DNA from: Actinomycetes bacterium
GTDB lineage: Bacteria; Actinomycetota; Coriobacteriia; Coriobacteriales; JAEZXW01
Direction: 5' to 3'
NCBI GenBank assembly: GCA_023419515.1
Contig: JAEZXW010000028.1
Location: forward strand, 9,568 to 73,567
Length of the DNA stretch: 64,000 bases
Under the pieces are notes generated by a model, which made no database searches, was not told the DNA's origin, and worked only from the letters and a program-made list of their open reading frames with translations. Both the position numbers and the translations under genes were made by a program. Position 1 is the stretch's first letter. Every line of letters begins with the position of its first letter. Below, piece after piece: positions 34,442 through 43,693 of the stretch.

Positions 34442-35725
34442 GTGGAACAAGATAAAAATATGCAGGCAGCAGCCGGCAATAAAAAGCGTCGATACACCAA
34501 ACTTGAACGTGATTGGGTGTTTTATGACGTTGGTAACTCAGCTTACGTGCTGCTTGCCGCAAGTGTTATGCCCATCTACTTTGCATCGATCAGTCCAGGT
34601 AACAATGTAGTCTATTGGGGCTATACTGAGACCATTGCAAGCCTCGTTGTTGCGCTCTTGATGCCAGTTCTTGGCTCGCTCGCCGATTTTAAGGGCAACA
34701 AGATCAAATTTTTCTGGGGCTTTGCGTTGACGGGTATCGTTGCGTGTGCGGCACTCTCGATGACGACCTGGTGGCTACTCTTTTTAGCGATCTACATTCT
34801 AAGCTCGATTGGCATTAACTCATCCATGGTCTTTTATGACGCCATGCTTGTTGACGTCACTGAAGACGATCGCATGGATCAGGTTTCATCCCATGGCTAT
34901 GCCTGGGGATACATCGGATCGACCATTCCGTTTTTGGTTTGCCTTGCGCTCATTTTTGGTGGCTCGTATATCGGCGTTTCATCAGAGTGGGCAACAAGGA
35001 TTTCATTTGTGATCATGGCAGTGTGGTGGCTTGCGTTTACCATTCCACTACTTAAGAGCTACGAGCAAATTCACTATAAAGAGCATGTTCCCCATGAGGT
35101 CAGTAATGCACTGCACTTGTTTATGGCGACAATCAAAAAGATCCTCGCGGACAAAAACATCTCGATGTTCATGCTTGCGTACTTCTTCTACATCGATGGC
35201 GTGCATACCATTATCAAGATGGCAACCTCATACGGTGCATCGCTTGGCATTGATTCAGCTCACCTCGTGCTGGCGCTCTTGGTTACCCAGTTCGTTGGTT
35301 TTCCTGCAGCGCTTTTGTATGGCCAGTTTGCCAAGCGCTTTGGCGTTCGCAACATGATTCTCGTGGCGATTGCCGCCTATATGATGATAACGATCTTCGC
35401 AGCTTTTGGCCTGCAGTCTGCTCGAGAGTTCTGGGTTCTTGCGGTTCTTGTCGGTCTTTTCCAGGGCGGTATCCAGGCGCTTTCGCGCAGCTATTTGGGT
35501 CGCATCATCCCCAAAAAGAACGCCAATGAGTTCTACGGCTTCTTTGATATTTTTGGTAAGTATGCAGCGGTACTCGGCACCTTCTTGATGAGTGGCGTAA
35601 CTCAGTTTACAGGCAATGCCTCTTGGGGCATCCTTTCGGTTGCAGCGCTCTTTGCGATCGGTCTCGTGATCTTTGTAGTTACGCCTGATCCGCTCAAGAA
35701 AAAGCCAGAGGGGCTCAGCGCCTAA
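34442..35725 (+). CDS. MFS transporter of the UMF1/Atg22-like family
   Basis: This is a 427-residue membrane protein with 12 spans. LERDWVFYDVGNSAYVLLA near 21-39 is the hallmark of Atg22-like (vacuole effluxer, UMF1) transporters, and GVHTIIKMATSYG near 258-270 is the matching motif in the second half. Yeast Atg22 exports amino acids from the vacuole; the bacterial substrates are unknown. The start is GTG 34442 with GGTGAG upstream; ATG 34460 is possible. The queT gene follows after 49 bases in the same direction and may be co-transcribed. Confidence 0.88.
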   Translation: MEQDKNMQAAAGNKKRRYTKLERDWVFYDVGNSAYVLLAASVMPIYFASISPGNNVVYWGYTETIASLVVALLMPVLGSLADFKGNKIKFFWGFALTGIVACAALSMTTWWLLFLAIYILSSIGINSSMVFYDAMLVDVTEDDRMDQVSSHGYAWGYIGSTIPFLVCLALIFGGSYIGVSSEWATRISFVIMAVWWLAFTIPLLKSYEQIHYKEHVPHEVSNALHLFMATIKKILADKNISMFMLAYFFYIDGVHTIIKMATSYGASLGIDSAHLVLALLVTQFVGFPAALLYGQFAKRFGVRNMILVAIAAYMMITIFAAFGLQSAREFWVLAVLVGLFQGGIQALSRSYLGRIIPKKNANEFYGFFDIFGKYAAVLGTFLMSGVTQFTGNASWGILSVAALFAIGLVIFVVTPDPLKKKPEGLSA

Positions 35726-35774
35726 GCAATATTGGTTATTTTGATCGCCACATGATGTGACGGAGGTTTTGAAC

Positions 35775-36392
35775 ATGAGTCCTGAGATGAACTTAGACAG
35801 CGTACGCGGTGCCTACCGCGCAAACCGCTCGCTCTTTATTGCGCAAACCGGCATAATTGCTGCACTCTATGCCGGCTTTACCCTGATTTGCATGCTCTAT
35901 CTGGGAAGCCTCGCCTGGGGTCCTGTGCAGTTCCGCTTGAGCGAGGCGCTCGTGGTGCTTGCATTGCTGACACCCGCTGCGGTTCCGGGGCTTACCCTCG
36001 GTTGTGTTCTCGCAAATCTCATTGCCATTCCGCTGATGGGCTCTGGCATTCTCGGCATGCTCGATGTCGTCTTTGGTTCTACCGCCACCCTTATCGGCGT
36101 GCTTGCTATGCGTGCTCTTGCTGATAAAAACGTGCTGCTTGCTCTCCTTGGTCCGGTGGTCGCAAATGCTCTGATCGTCCCAGCGTATCTTCCAATCATC
36201 CTCCAAGGTATCGGTTTTTACACCATTCCATTTACCGATATTGCGCTCGATGGCGTTTACATCTACATGTACCTCTTTGGTGTAGCCTCGGTTGGTTTGG
36301 GTGAGGCGGTCGTCGTCTACCTCCTCGGCCTCGTCTTGTATCGTGCGCTCGTCAAGAGTAATGTGTTGTCACTCGCTCGTTCTTCGCGCTAA
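35775..36392 (+). CDS. queT: Queuosine precursor ECF transporter S component
   Basis: This is a 205-residue membrane protein of six spans. AALYAGFTLICM, GPVQFRLSEALVVLALL and GLTLGCVLANLIA match the QueT substrate-binding subunit of energy-coupling factor transporters, which brings in queuosine precursors for tRNA modification. It needs the shared EcfA/A'/T module, not encoded here. The start at 35775 follows GGAGG by eight bases; the in-frame GTG at 35757 lacks such a site. The short upstream gap has no recognisable PreQ1 riboswitch. Confidence 0.9.
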   Translation: MSPEMNLDSVRGAYRANRSLFIAQTGIIAALYAGFTLICMLYLGSLAWGPVQFRLSEALVVLALLTPAAVPGLTLGCVLANLIAIPLMGSGILGMLDVVFGSTATLIGVLAMRALADKNVLLALLGPVVANALIVPAYLPIILQGIGFYTIPFTDIALDGVYIYMYLFGVASVGLGEAVVVYLLGLVLYRALVKSNVLSLARSSR

Positions 36393-36412
36393 CAAAAGGG
36401 CGGTGGTGTGAC

Positions 36413-37633
36413 GTGAAACCGCTGGTAATTATCCCAACTTATTGGTCGAGCAAACCTGATGCTTCGCTTGATGAGGTTTCGGCGCTTGTCCTTGATCAAT
36501 ATGCCTACGATCACACGACCCATCTTGATGATCCACAACCAGCACTTGCGCGCTGCCTTGATTCGCTCGGGCAGGTTCATGGCATTGAGCAGATCGCGGT
36601 TTTGTTGGTATGCTCGGCAGAGGATGAAGCAAGAGCAACCAGTACCGTTCAGCAGATCCTCGATGATCACCCTAGCTTAAAGACGATCTTGATTAGCCCT
36701 CAAAAAGCGCATGCAATGAGGCAAGTCTTTGAGCGGGTGACCGAGGTCAGTGTTGGTGGTGACCCAGTCTCGTTGCGCGGTTATGGCGCCATCCGTAATG
36801 TCGGTTTGGCAACGGGTGCTATTCTAGGCTGTGATGTCGTTGTCTTTTTGGACGATGATGAGGTTGTACTCGATGAGATGTTTCTCATGCAGGCAATCTA
36901 TGGTCTCGGTCAAAAAACGAGGGCTGGCTTGCCTGTATTGGTTAAGTCGGGCTACTTTATCACCAAGACCAACGATTCATACGCACCGCGCCGCAACCAA
37001 AAGTGGTATAACCGCTACTGGGATAAGCATACGGCGTTTAACCAGTGGATGAAGCATGCGCTTTCGACCAGTCGTATTTCTCGTTCAAATATTTTGACGG
37101 GCGGTTGCTGTGCTATTCATGCTCACGCGTTCATGCAGGTCGCCTTTGATCCGTGGATTACCCGCGGCGAGGACTTTGATTACCTCCTTAACCTAAGGTT
37201 TTATGGGATTGATACCTGGTTTGATAACCAGTGGAAGGTAAAGCATCTGCCACCTCAAGCCCCGATGAGTGCTCCGCGTTTTTATCACGACATGTTTCGC
37301 TGGGGATATGAGGCAAGCAAGATCGAATACATGAACAGTCAGATCGACCTCAAGCGAGTGCCGATCGATTCACTTATGCCATATCCTGGCCCTTGGCTGT
37401 CTCCGCGCGTTGTCAGCGATGCGAGAAAAACAGCGCTATTGCGCGCCATTGGCATCCCTCGTGAGCGCTCGCTTTACTTCCAAATCTTTCTGGAAGGGCC
37501 TCAGGCTTTGAACTCGTATGTCACGATGAAGTCACATAACTATCTTGCGCTGCAGTCTCAGTGGCGCCGATTTATGGAACACATCTGGGAGCACAAGGAT
37601 TTGGCTCACGTTTTGATTCCTCCTCGTGCGTAG
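36413..37633 (+). CDS. Glycosyltransferase-like protein (GT-A fold)
   Basis: This 406-residue protein opens with VIIPTYWSSK. GYGAIRNVGLATGAILG near 124-140 and VVFLDDDEVVL near 143-153 give the GT-A nucleotide-sugar site with an acidic DxD-type motif, and ITRGEDFDYLLNLRFYG near 246-262 supplies the catalytic-base region. It is longer and more divergent than ordinary family 2 enzymes and lies well away from the main surface-polymer locus, behind queT. The start is GTG 36413, 20 bases after the queT stop. The acceptor is unknown; a glycoprotein or glycolipid role is possible. Confidence 0.72.
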   Translation: MKPLVIIPTYWSSKPDASLDEVSALVLDQYAYDHTTHLDDPQPALARCLDSLGQVHGIEQIAVLLVCSAEDEARATSTVQQILDDHPSLKTILISPQKAHAMRQVFERVTEVSVGGDPVSLRGYGAIRNVGLATGAILGCDVVVFLDDDEVVLDEMFLMQAIYGLGQKTRAGLPVLVKSGYFITKTNDSYAPRRNQKWYNRYWDKHTAFNQWMKHALSTSRISRSNILTGGCCAIHAHAFMQVAFDPWITRGEDFDYLLNLRFYGIDTWFDNQWKVKHLPPQAPMSAPRFYHDMFRWGYEASKIEYMNSQIDLKRVPIDSLMPYPGPWLSPRVVSDARKTALLRAIGIPRERSLYFQIFLEGPQALNSYVTMKSHNYLALQSQWRRFMEHIWEHKDLAHVLIPPRA

Positions 37634-37647
37634 GCTGTTGCAGGGCA

Positions 37648-37729
37648 TTACACGAAAGAATTTACACGAGAGAGTCTGTACGAGAGTTCACTCGAGAGAG
37701 TCAGTAAGAAAGCGTTTGTAAGAGAGTTC
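37648..37729. repeat. Degenerate short tandem repeats upstream of the TauE/SafE gene
   Basis: About six imperfect units of 13-15 bases follow one another, each close to TNTACGAGAGAGTTC (for example TTACACGAAAGAAT, TTACACGAGAGAGTC, TGTACGAGAGTTC, TGTAAGAGAGTTC). They fill most of the 104-base gap before the permease start. The AGAG cores could act as weak ribosome sites for the last unit. Confidence 0.6.
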
Positions 37730-37737
37730 GTGGTTGC

Positions 37738-38580
37738 ATGCTTGTCGTCTTAGCACTCTTTGGCTTTGTGGTGGGCGTGCTCTCGGCACTCTTTGGTATT
37801 GGCGGCGGCGTTGTGATGGTACCGTTTTTGCGTATGGCGCTTTCGCTTGCAGCCCCCGTGGCCTCTGCGACCTCACTTGCTGCTATTTTGCCGACCTCCG
37901 TGGTTGGTGCGTGGGCTCGCTCAAAGTCGGGTGATATCGACATCTTTTTAGGTACTACGATCGGCCTTAGTGGCGTGCTGAGTGCACCGCTCGGAGCTTG
38001 GTTGGCTGGTAGCCTCCCTGGCTGGATCGCCATGGCGGCAACGTCGGTGCTGATGTTGGGAGCCGCCGTGAGCGTATGGCATCGCATGCGGCATCCACAC
38101 CCACAGGCACATCAGTCGAGCACCTGCACCGATCGAACTGCCGCTCTGTCTGGTTCCGCTTGGCAGTCACACTCACGCACCGTATCCCATCCACGCTCGC
38201 GTACTGTCACTATCGGGCTTTGTCTCGGTGTCATCGCAGGGTTTCTCTCGGGCTACCTCGGCATCGGCGGTGGCTTTGTGATCGTACCTCTGCTCATCCG
38301 CTTTTTTAATCTTTCCATCCAAAAGGCAAGCGCAACATCGCTTGTTTCGATTGCCATTCTTGGTATTCCCGGTTGCATTGTCCATACTCTTATGGGTCAT
38401 GTCTTGTGGCTTGAAGCGGGGCTTTTAATTGTTGGTTCGGTGCTTGGTGCTCAGGTTGGTGCTTGGGTTGCCATCCGGCTCGATACAAGGCGATACACGC
38501 AACTTTTTGTTATTGTTTTGATGATATTTGCGGTGTCGTTGGTGCTCTATGAGCTAAAGGTCGGGGGCTATGAATTCTAA
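37738..38580 (+). CDS. TauE/SafE-family permease
   Basis: This is a 280-residue membrane protein with two homologous halves of about four spans. Each contains the family motif: GIGGGVVMVPFL near 21-32 in the first half and GIGGGFVIVPLL near 177-188 in the second. A hydrophilic Ser/His/Arg-rich loop of about 45 residues separates them. The family exports or imports small organosulfur or organic anions; the substrate is unknown. The downstream histidine kinase gene overlaps its end by 11 bases, so the permease may be linked to that sensory system. Confidence 0.88.
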   Translation: MLVVLALFGFVVGVLSALFGIGGGVVMVPFLRMALSLAAPVASATSLAAILPTSVVGAWARSKSGDIDIFLGTTIGLSGVLSAPLGAWLAGSLPGWIAMAATSVLMLGAAVSVWHRMRHPHPQAHQSSTCTDRTAALSGSAWQSHSRTVSHPRSRTVTIGLCLGVIAGFLSGYLGIGGGFVIVPLLIRFFNLSIQKASATSLVSIAILGIPGCIVHTLMGHVLWLEAGLLIVGSVLGAQVGAWVAIRLDTRRYTQLFVIVLMIFAVSLVLYELKVGGYEF

Positions 38581-39904
38581 ACGAAGCGCGATGTTTGAAA
38601 CAATTCTCATGACCATCGTCGCCCTGTTGGTACTGGTGTTGGTCTGGGGTTTGTTGAGCGATGACGTGGCGATCATGATCCCGGCAACTGCTGCGGGTGG
38701 CTTGGTGGTCATCGGCTTTGCGATGATTCGCTTTACGCTCTCGCCCGATCGCGTGCGTGCCAACCAAACCAAGCGCACACTTAAGCTCGCGAGTAAAACC
38801 CTCGAGTACATGCGCACAGGCTTGTCGCCCAAAAATGCCCAAGAAGTCTGCAAGCTTTTGCTCCCTGAGACTCAAGGCATCACTGTGGCGATCACCGATC
38901 ATGAAGAGGTGCTCGGTGTAGCGGGAGAGATACTCGAGCATGTTTATGTTGGGTCACGGATCAAAACCCGAGCGGCTCAGCAAGTCTTGGCCTCAAAAGA
39001 ACTGGTGGTTGTTACAAAGCCGCAGGACATTGGTCCCATCGAAAACACCAAGTCAGATACGATTCCCGGCGCCATCGTCGCAGCACTCGTGGTTCAAGAC
39101 AGGTGCGTTGGTACTCTCAAGATCTACTATGAGGCTCCGCATTTGATCGATAAAACCCAGGTCGCCATCGCCCGCGGCTTGGCAAAGCTCCTCTCAACCC
39201 AGCTTTCACTTGCAGAGCTCGATCGTCAGTCAGATCTCGCTCGCGATGCCGAACTTAAAGCGCTCCAATCTCAGATTAACCCGCATTTCTTATTCAATAC
39301 TCTCAACACGATCGCAGCGCTGATTCGTACCGATCCGCGAAATGCCCGCCTACTCGTGCGTGAATTTTCTCGCTTTTATCGACAGACGCTCGAAAACTCG
39401 CATGATTTCATCCCGCTTGAGCGTGAAATTGAACAAACCATGCGCTACATGCGAATCGAGATCGCGCGCTTTGGAGAGGATCGCGTCGCGCTTGAGTCTG
39501 ATGTTGCGCCCGAGACAGAGGACATCAAGATTCCTGCGTTTATCATCCAGCCCATCGTAGAAAACTCAGTGCAACATGCCATGCCGTCTGAGGGCCGCCT
39601 TACGATTTCGGTTCAAACATGGAAAGATCACGATGATCTGGTAATCTCTGTAGCAGATAACGGTGTTGGTATGGACGAGCAGACGCTCCAGTCGCTCGTG
39701 TCGCCAACAGCATCTGAGAAGGGCACAGGCATCGCGCTTATGAACGTTAAAGAGCGCCTCAAGGCCTTTTTTGGAACCGATTCTGCGATTACCATCGCCG
39801 CAGACGAGGGCTGTGGCACGGTGGTAAATATGCGTCTTTCTCAGGCGTACAAGCGTAAACAGGACGAAATGGAGACCGACCATGCTGCAGGCACTGATAG
39901 TTGA
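38570..39904 (+). CDS. LytS/YpdA-type sensor histidine kinase
   Basis: This 444-residue kinase has two N-terminal membrane helices (about 9-30 and 34-54), a GAF-like domain (about 85-215), a His_kinase domain with the phospho-acceptor in QSQINPHFLFN (His239), and an HATPase domain with the VENSVQHAM N-box and DNGVGMD G-box. It lacks the five-span 5TM-LYT module of LytS, so the signal is probably read by the GAF-like region or by a partner. It overlaps the permease upstream by 11 bases and the response regulator downstream by 23 bases. Confidence 0.92.
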   Translation: MNSKRSAMFETILMTIVALLVLVLVWGLLSDDVAIMIPATAAGGLVVIGFAMIRFTLSPDRVRANQTKRTLKLASKTLEYMRTGLSPKNAQEVCKLLLPETQGITVAITDHEEVLGVAGEILEHVYVGSRIKTRAAQQVLASKELVVVTKPQDIGPIENTKSDTIPGAIVAALVVQDRCVGTLKIYYEAPHLIDKTQVAIARGLAKLLSTQLSLAELDRQSDLARDAELKALQSQINPHFLFNTLNTIAALIRTDPRNARLLVREFSRFYRQTLENSHDFIPLEREIEQTMRYMRIEIARFGEDRVALESDVAPETEDIKIPAFIIQPIVENSVQHAMPSEGRLTISVQTWKDHDDLVISVADNGVGMDEQTLQSLVSPTASEKGTGIALMNVKERLKAFFGTDSAITIAADEGCGTVVNMRLSQAYKRKQDEMETDHAAGTDS

Positions 39905-40595
39905 TGATGAAGCCCCCGCGCGCTCTGAGCTGTCATTTTTGCTTGAGGATGGCAATCTTGCCGAGGTTGCGGGTGAGGCGAGCTCTGTCAAAGAGGCAAT
40001 TGAGCTTTTGAAGAATAAGCGCTGTGACGTAATCTTTTTGGATATCAACATGCCAGGGGTCACGGGTATGCAGTTTGCTGAAGCAATCGCAAAGCTCAAA
40101 AACCCTCCATTCGTTATCTTTGTGACTGCCTACAGCGAATATGCTGCCGACGCGTTTGGTGTGAATGCTACCGATTATCTGGTCAAGCCAGTTGAGGAGG
40201 AGCGCTTGATCCAAGCGATCAACAAGGTGCTCTCCCAGCTTTCGGTGCAAAGCAAGCGACAGGATCAGGATCGTATTTCGGTCGAGAAAAATGGCAAGAA
40301 GATTTTGGTGCCAACCGATCAGATTCATTTCATCATGGCAAAGGACGATTACTCCTATCTGCATACAGAGTCCGATCGCTATCTTTCGACGATTTCGCTC
40401 GCTCAGCTTGAGGAGCGCTTGGCAGAAAGCGGCTTTTATCGTGTACATCGTCGCTATCTTGTAAATCTCGCATGTGTCGAGGAGGTTGAGTCGGTACCAG
40501 GTGGCACGCTGCTCTTGACGCTCAAGGGTGAGCAGGAGCAGATTCCGGTATCGCGCCGACGTGTCTCGGCACTCAAGAAAGTTTTGGGGCTGTAG
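39882..40595 (+). CDS. LytTR-family response regulator
   Basis: This is a 237-residue protein. A receiver domain (1-120) has acidic residues VDDE at 7-10, the phospho-acceptor Asp54 in FLDINMPG and Lys in LVKPVEEE. It is followed by a LytTR DNA-binding domain (about 135-237) with FIMAKDDYSYLHT and FYRVHRRYLVNL. It is the obvious partner of the overlapping kinase. GGAG precedes the ATG. LytTR regulators bind short direct repeats; the degenerate repeats upstream of the TauE/SafE gene are one place to look for such sites. Confidence 0.95.
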   Translation: MLQALIVDDEAPARSELSFLLEDGNLAEVAGEASSVKEAIELLKNKRCDVIFLDINMPGVTGMQFAEAIAKLKNPPFVIFVTAYSEYAADAFGVNATDYLVKPVEEERLIQAINKVLSQLSVQSKRQDQDRISVEKNGKKILVPTDQIHFIMAKDDYSYLHTESDRYLSTISLAQLEERLAESGFYRVHRRYLVNLACVEEVESVPGGTLLLTLKGEQEQIPVSRRRVSALKKVLGL

Positions 40596-40647
40596 GGGTT
40601 CTGTTCAGCTAAAACATGTAGTCCAGAGTGAGTGTGGCGCAGTAGTC

Positions 40648-42390
40648 CTAGAGTGAACGTGATGCCAAAAATTCAATTTGTGGATAGCGGGCGCAGATCT
40701 CGGCTGCCTCTTCAATAGCAACAGCTAAGCGCTCGATTGGGTCATCATCAGGACTAATAAGATGGATGTGGAGGGCTCGCCTGTCCTTTTGCGTCAAGGT
40801 TGCCAAGTCTCCCTTTGCCTGAGCAATCGCAAGTTCTCCCAGTGTGTAGTCCTCATGCGGTACGGTAATGACATCTTGCTCATTGGCACTGATAATCAAA
40901 AAGACGCCGTGATTAGGGCCGCCCTTGTGTAGCTGTCCTGTTGAGTGGAGGTAGCGCGGACCAATCTCTAAGCAGGTGGGATTACCCAAGCGTGAGGCGA
41001 CTGCATGGCGAATGCGCTCAATTGCAAAACGACGCTCGCCTGTAAAGGGTAGAAACGCATTGATGCTCACATAATCTTGCAGCGAGATTTGCTCGAGCCA
41101 CAGACACAACAATTCATGCAGGTTATTTGGAGCATCCTTGCTCGTCACAAAACCAGAATGCTCATAGATGAGCCACGGCTCAGCTACGGTTTGGGGATGA
41201 GCGGGCAACATGCCGTGCAGTGCACGAGCAGTGTTGACTTTAGCGAGCTGCACGTCGGGCTGATCAAAGGGGCAGACCTGCATGAGGTAACCAAGCATGC
41301 TCGTCGCATATTCCCAGAGCACAAAGTGCACGCCGATATCGAGGGTGTCGCAGATCGTATATTGGCGCAGCGGAGAGCGCTCGCTCACTTGAGCCAGATC
41401 ACGCTCAAAAGCAGCGTTTTCATCGAGTGCGGGAATGTTGTAGGCAACGCAGGGGCGGGCGGAATACGGCGGATTGAGTAAGACCGGATTAATTTCAATC
41501 TGCGGCACGATTCCCTTGCCATCTTTGCCGAGCGACTCGGCAACCAGCTGTTCAAGCCATAGGCCAAAGACGCGGGCTGCTTGCGGACTCATGTAGCTAA
41601 AGGTCAAGCCGCTCTGCGTCGAGAGGTTGTCGTACAAAAACGTGGCAAGTTCGATGGCGGGGTTTGTCTCAACGTCCTCAGCGCAAGCAAGTTCCATTTC
41701 TGCGGCACGGGCGAGGAATTGTTTGAGATCGATGCCCACGAGTGCCGTTGGCACCAGACCAAAGACCGAAAGCGCGCTAAAGCGGCCACCAACTGAGGTG
41801 ACACCATAAAACACGCGCCTAAACTGGCATTTTTCTGCAATCTCAGTAAGTTTGTTGGTACCAGGATCAGTGATAGCGACAAAGCGTGAGCCAGCCTTGG
41901 CAACATCGCCATCAAACTGCTCGAGCGCCCAGCGCCATAATACCTGAAAGAGCGAGAGTGTCTCGATGGTCGACCCTGATTTGCTCGACACCAAAAAGAT
42001 AGTAGTTGCAACATCACAGGCATCCATGATCTTTTTGAGGTAGAGCGGTGAGAGTGAATCGAGGGTTGAAAACCTAATCTTAGGGTGAAGCGCCGCGTTG
42101 ATCTTAGTGATGGTCATCGGCGCCTGGCTTGAGCCACCTTCGCCAATCAAGATGACGCGGGTCAACCCCTCATCAATACACGTTTGTGCGAACTGCTGGA
42201 TATCGTCGATGTCGGCGGAAGGATTGCTTGCAAGTTGAGTCCAGCCCATAAAGTTCTGGGCGGTTTCGACTGCTTGAGCAGAAAAGTCATAGAGACTCGC
42301 ATCGCTTGCGTGGATACGAGAAGCCACACGCTTCTCAACGAGGAGCGCTTGTGTGGGAGAGGTATGTGGCAAAGGCATAAGTGAAGACAC
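40648..42390 (-). CDS. pgi: Glucose-6-phosphate isomerase
   Basis: This 580-residue protein is of the actinobacterial-type isomerase: LIGEGGSSQAP near 81-91, SSKSGSTIETL near 134-144 for the phosphate site and GGRFSALSVFG near 200-210, with a C-terminal sugar-binding part. It interconverts glucose 6-phosphate and fructose 6-phosphate. It resembles the isomerase half of transaldolase/isomerase fusions found in some actinobacteria, but no transaldolase part is present. The start is GTG 42390 with AAGGAGG six bases upstream. Monocistronic with a plausible promoter. Confidence 0.88.
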   Translation of the reverse strand: MSSLMPLPHTSPTQALLVEKRVASRIHASDASLYDFSAQAVETAQNFMGWTQLASNPSADIDDIQQFAQTCIDEGLTRVILIGEGGSSQAPMTITKINAALHPKIRFSTLDSLSPLYLKKIMDACDVATTIFLVSSKSGSTIETLSLFQVLWRWALEQFDGDVAKAGSRFVAITDPGTNKLTEIAEKCQFRRVFYGVTSVGGRFSALSVFGLVPTALVGIDLKQFLARAAEMELACAEDVETNPAIELATFLYDNLSTQSGLTFSYMSPQAARVFGLWLEQLVAESLGKDGKGIVPQIEINPVLLNPPYSARPCVAYNIPALDENAAFERDLAQVSERSPLRQYTICDTLDIGVHFVLWEYATSMLGYLMQVCPFDQPDVQLAKVNTARALHGMLPAHPQTVAEPWLIYEHSGFVTSKDAPNNLHELLCLWLEQISLQDYVSINAFLPFTGERRFAIERIRHAVASRLGNPTCLEIGPRYLHSTGQLHKGGPNHGVFLIISANEQDVITVPHEDYTLGELAIAQAKGDLATLTQKDRRALHIHLISPDDDPIERLAVAIEEAAEICARYPQIEFLASRSL

Positions 42391-42432
42391 CTTCGCCTCC
42401 TTACCAGACTTATCCTGCAGTTAAACAAAGGT

Positions 42433-42462
42433 ATTTTATCAAAACTTTTCTATGAGGTCACA
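42433..42462 (-). promoter_or_regulatory. Probable promoter of pgi
   Basis: On the minus strand TGTGAC (42457-42462) and TAAAAT (42433-42438) are separated by 18 bases, and the -10 lies 43 bases from the start codon. Both hexamers depart from consensus at one or two positions. Confidence 0.4.
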
Positions 42463-42567
42463 GGGTATGAGCTGCGCCATCACTACTGCGCTGCAATGAG
42501 CGCGCCACGGTTGGGTGTTGAAGCTCAGTGTTGGGATCGGGCTGCGGTCATTGTTGTCTGTGATCAA

Positions 42568-43590
42568 CTAGCAAATGCGTGGAAGCTGTTCACCAACTAG
42601 CATGTCAAGGACACGCTTCGAGCCGACTGCTGTGGTGATGTAGACGCGCGGTGAACTTGGATTGCGTGGTTCACTCACGGTGCCGATGATAGCCGCCTCT
42701 GAACCGTAGGGCGAAGCCTGCATCGCAGCTAGGGCCGCCTCAGCTTCATCCGCTGGAACAACAGCAACGATCTTACCTTCGTTAGCGACCTGAAAAACGT
42801 CGTAGCCAAGCATCTCGCAGGCACCGCGCACCTGATCATGCACTGGCACGTCGTGCTCCTGAACAGTGATGTCGACCCCGCTCGACTCGGCAAACTCGTT
42901 GAGGGTGCTCGCCAAGCCACCGCGGGTTGGATCGCGGAAGCACCTCGTGTGTGGTGCTGCTTCAAGCACGCTGGCGATCAGCTTGTTGAGTGGTGCACAA
43001 TCGCTTTCGATGTCGGAGTAAAAGGCGAGGTCTTCGCGTTGAGAGATGATGCAGATGCCGTGATCACCGATGCTGCCCGAGATCAAGACCACATCTCCTG
43101 GCTGGATATGTGAAGCTGAAAGATCAAGCTCGGGGTTGACCGCACCGATACCTGTCGTCGTGATAAAGACGCCGTCACCGTGGCCTTTGTCGACAACCTT
43201 GGTGTCGCCCGTGATGATGGCAACGCCTGCCTCATCAGCAGTCTTTTTCATTGAGTGGACGATTTTTTCGAGCTCTTCAACCGCAAAGCCCTCTTCCAAA
43301 ATGAATGAAACAGCGAGGTATTGTGGGGTGGCACCTGAGGTGGCAACGTCGTTGACCGTGCCACAGACAGCGATGCGGCCAATGTCACCACCAGGAAAAA
43401 TGTGCGGGGTTACCACAAAGCTGTCAGTGCTCATGGCCACTGCGTTGCTTGGCAGGCTCACCACGCTCGCATCGTTTGCCTGTAAGAGCTCTTCACTTGC
43501 ATATCCTGCAAAGAAAATCTCATCAATGAGACGCTTCATCATCGTGCCGCCACTGCCGTGGCCAAGCAAGACTGTTTTATCGGTTGCCAT
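42568..43590 (-). CDS. hypE: Hydrogenase maturation protein HypE
   Basis: This 340-residue protein of the PurM/AIR-synthase fold has LGHGSGGTMM at the N-terminus, MSTDSFVVTP near 52-61 and GDIGRIAVCGTVNDVA near 67-82. It ends in the conserved PRIC, whose terminal Cys is carbamoylated and dehydrated to the thiocyanate that supplies the CN ligand of NiFe hydrogenase. It works with HypF (carbamoyl donor) and HypC/HypD. It is the last gene of the hyp run, 103 bases after hypD. Confidence 0.97.
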   Translation of the reverse strand: MATDKTVLLGHGSGGTMMKRLIDEIFFAGYASEELLQANDASVVSLPSNAVAMSTDSFVVTPHIFPGGDIGRIAVCGTVNDVATSGATPQYLAVSFILEEGFAVEELEKIVHSMKKTADEAGVAIITGDTKVVDKGHGDGVFITTTGIGAVNPELDLSASHIQPGDVVLISGSIGDHGICIISQREDLAFYSDIESDCAPLNKLIASVLEAAPHTRCFRDPTRGGLASTLNEFAESSGVDITVQEHDVPVHDQVRGACEMLGYDVFQVANEGKIVAVVPADEAEAALAAMQASPYGSEAAIIGTVSEPRNPSSPRVYITTAVGSKRVLDMLVGEQLPRIC

Positions 43591-43693
43591 GCTGTATCCG
43601 TCCGTTGGGTTATTTGTTCGTTCAATGGATCATGTTCATTGGTGAGGATAATTGTTTTGGATTAATCGCTAATAAGAGCGCTGTTTTGCGCGG

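Noticed and set aside
35726..35774. PreQ1 riboswitch before queT
   Set aside because: The gap is only 49 bases and shows no PreQ1-I or PreQ1-II core.
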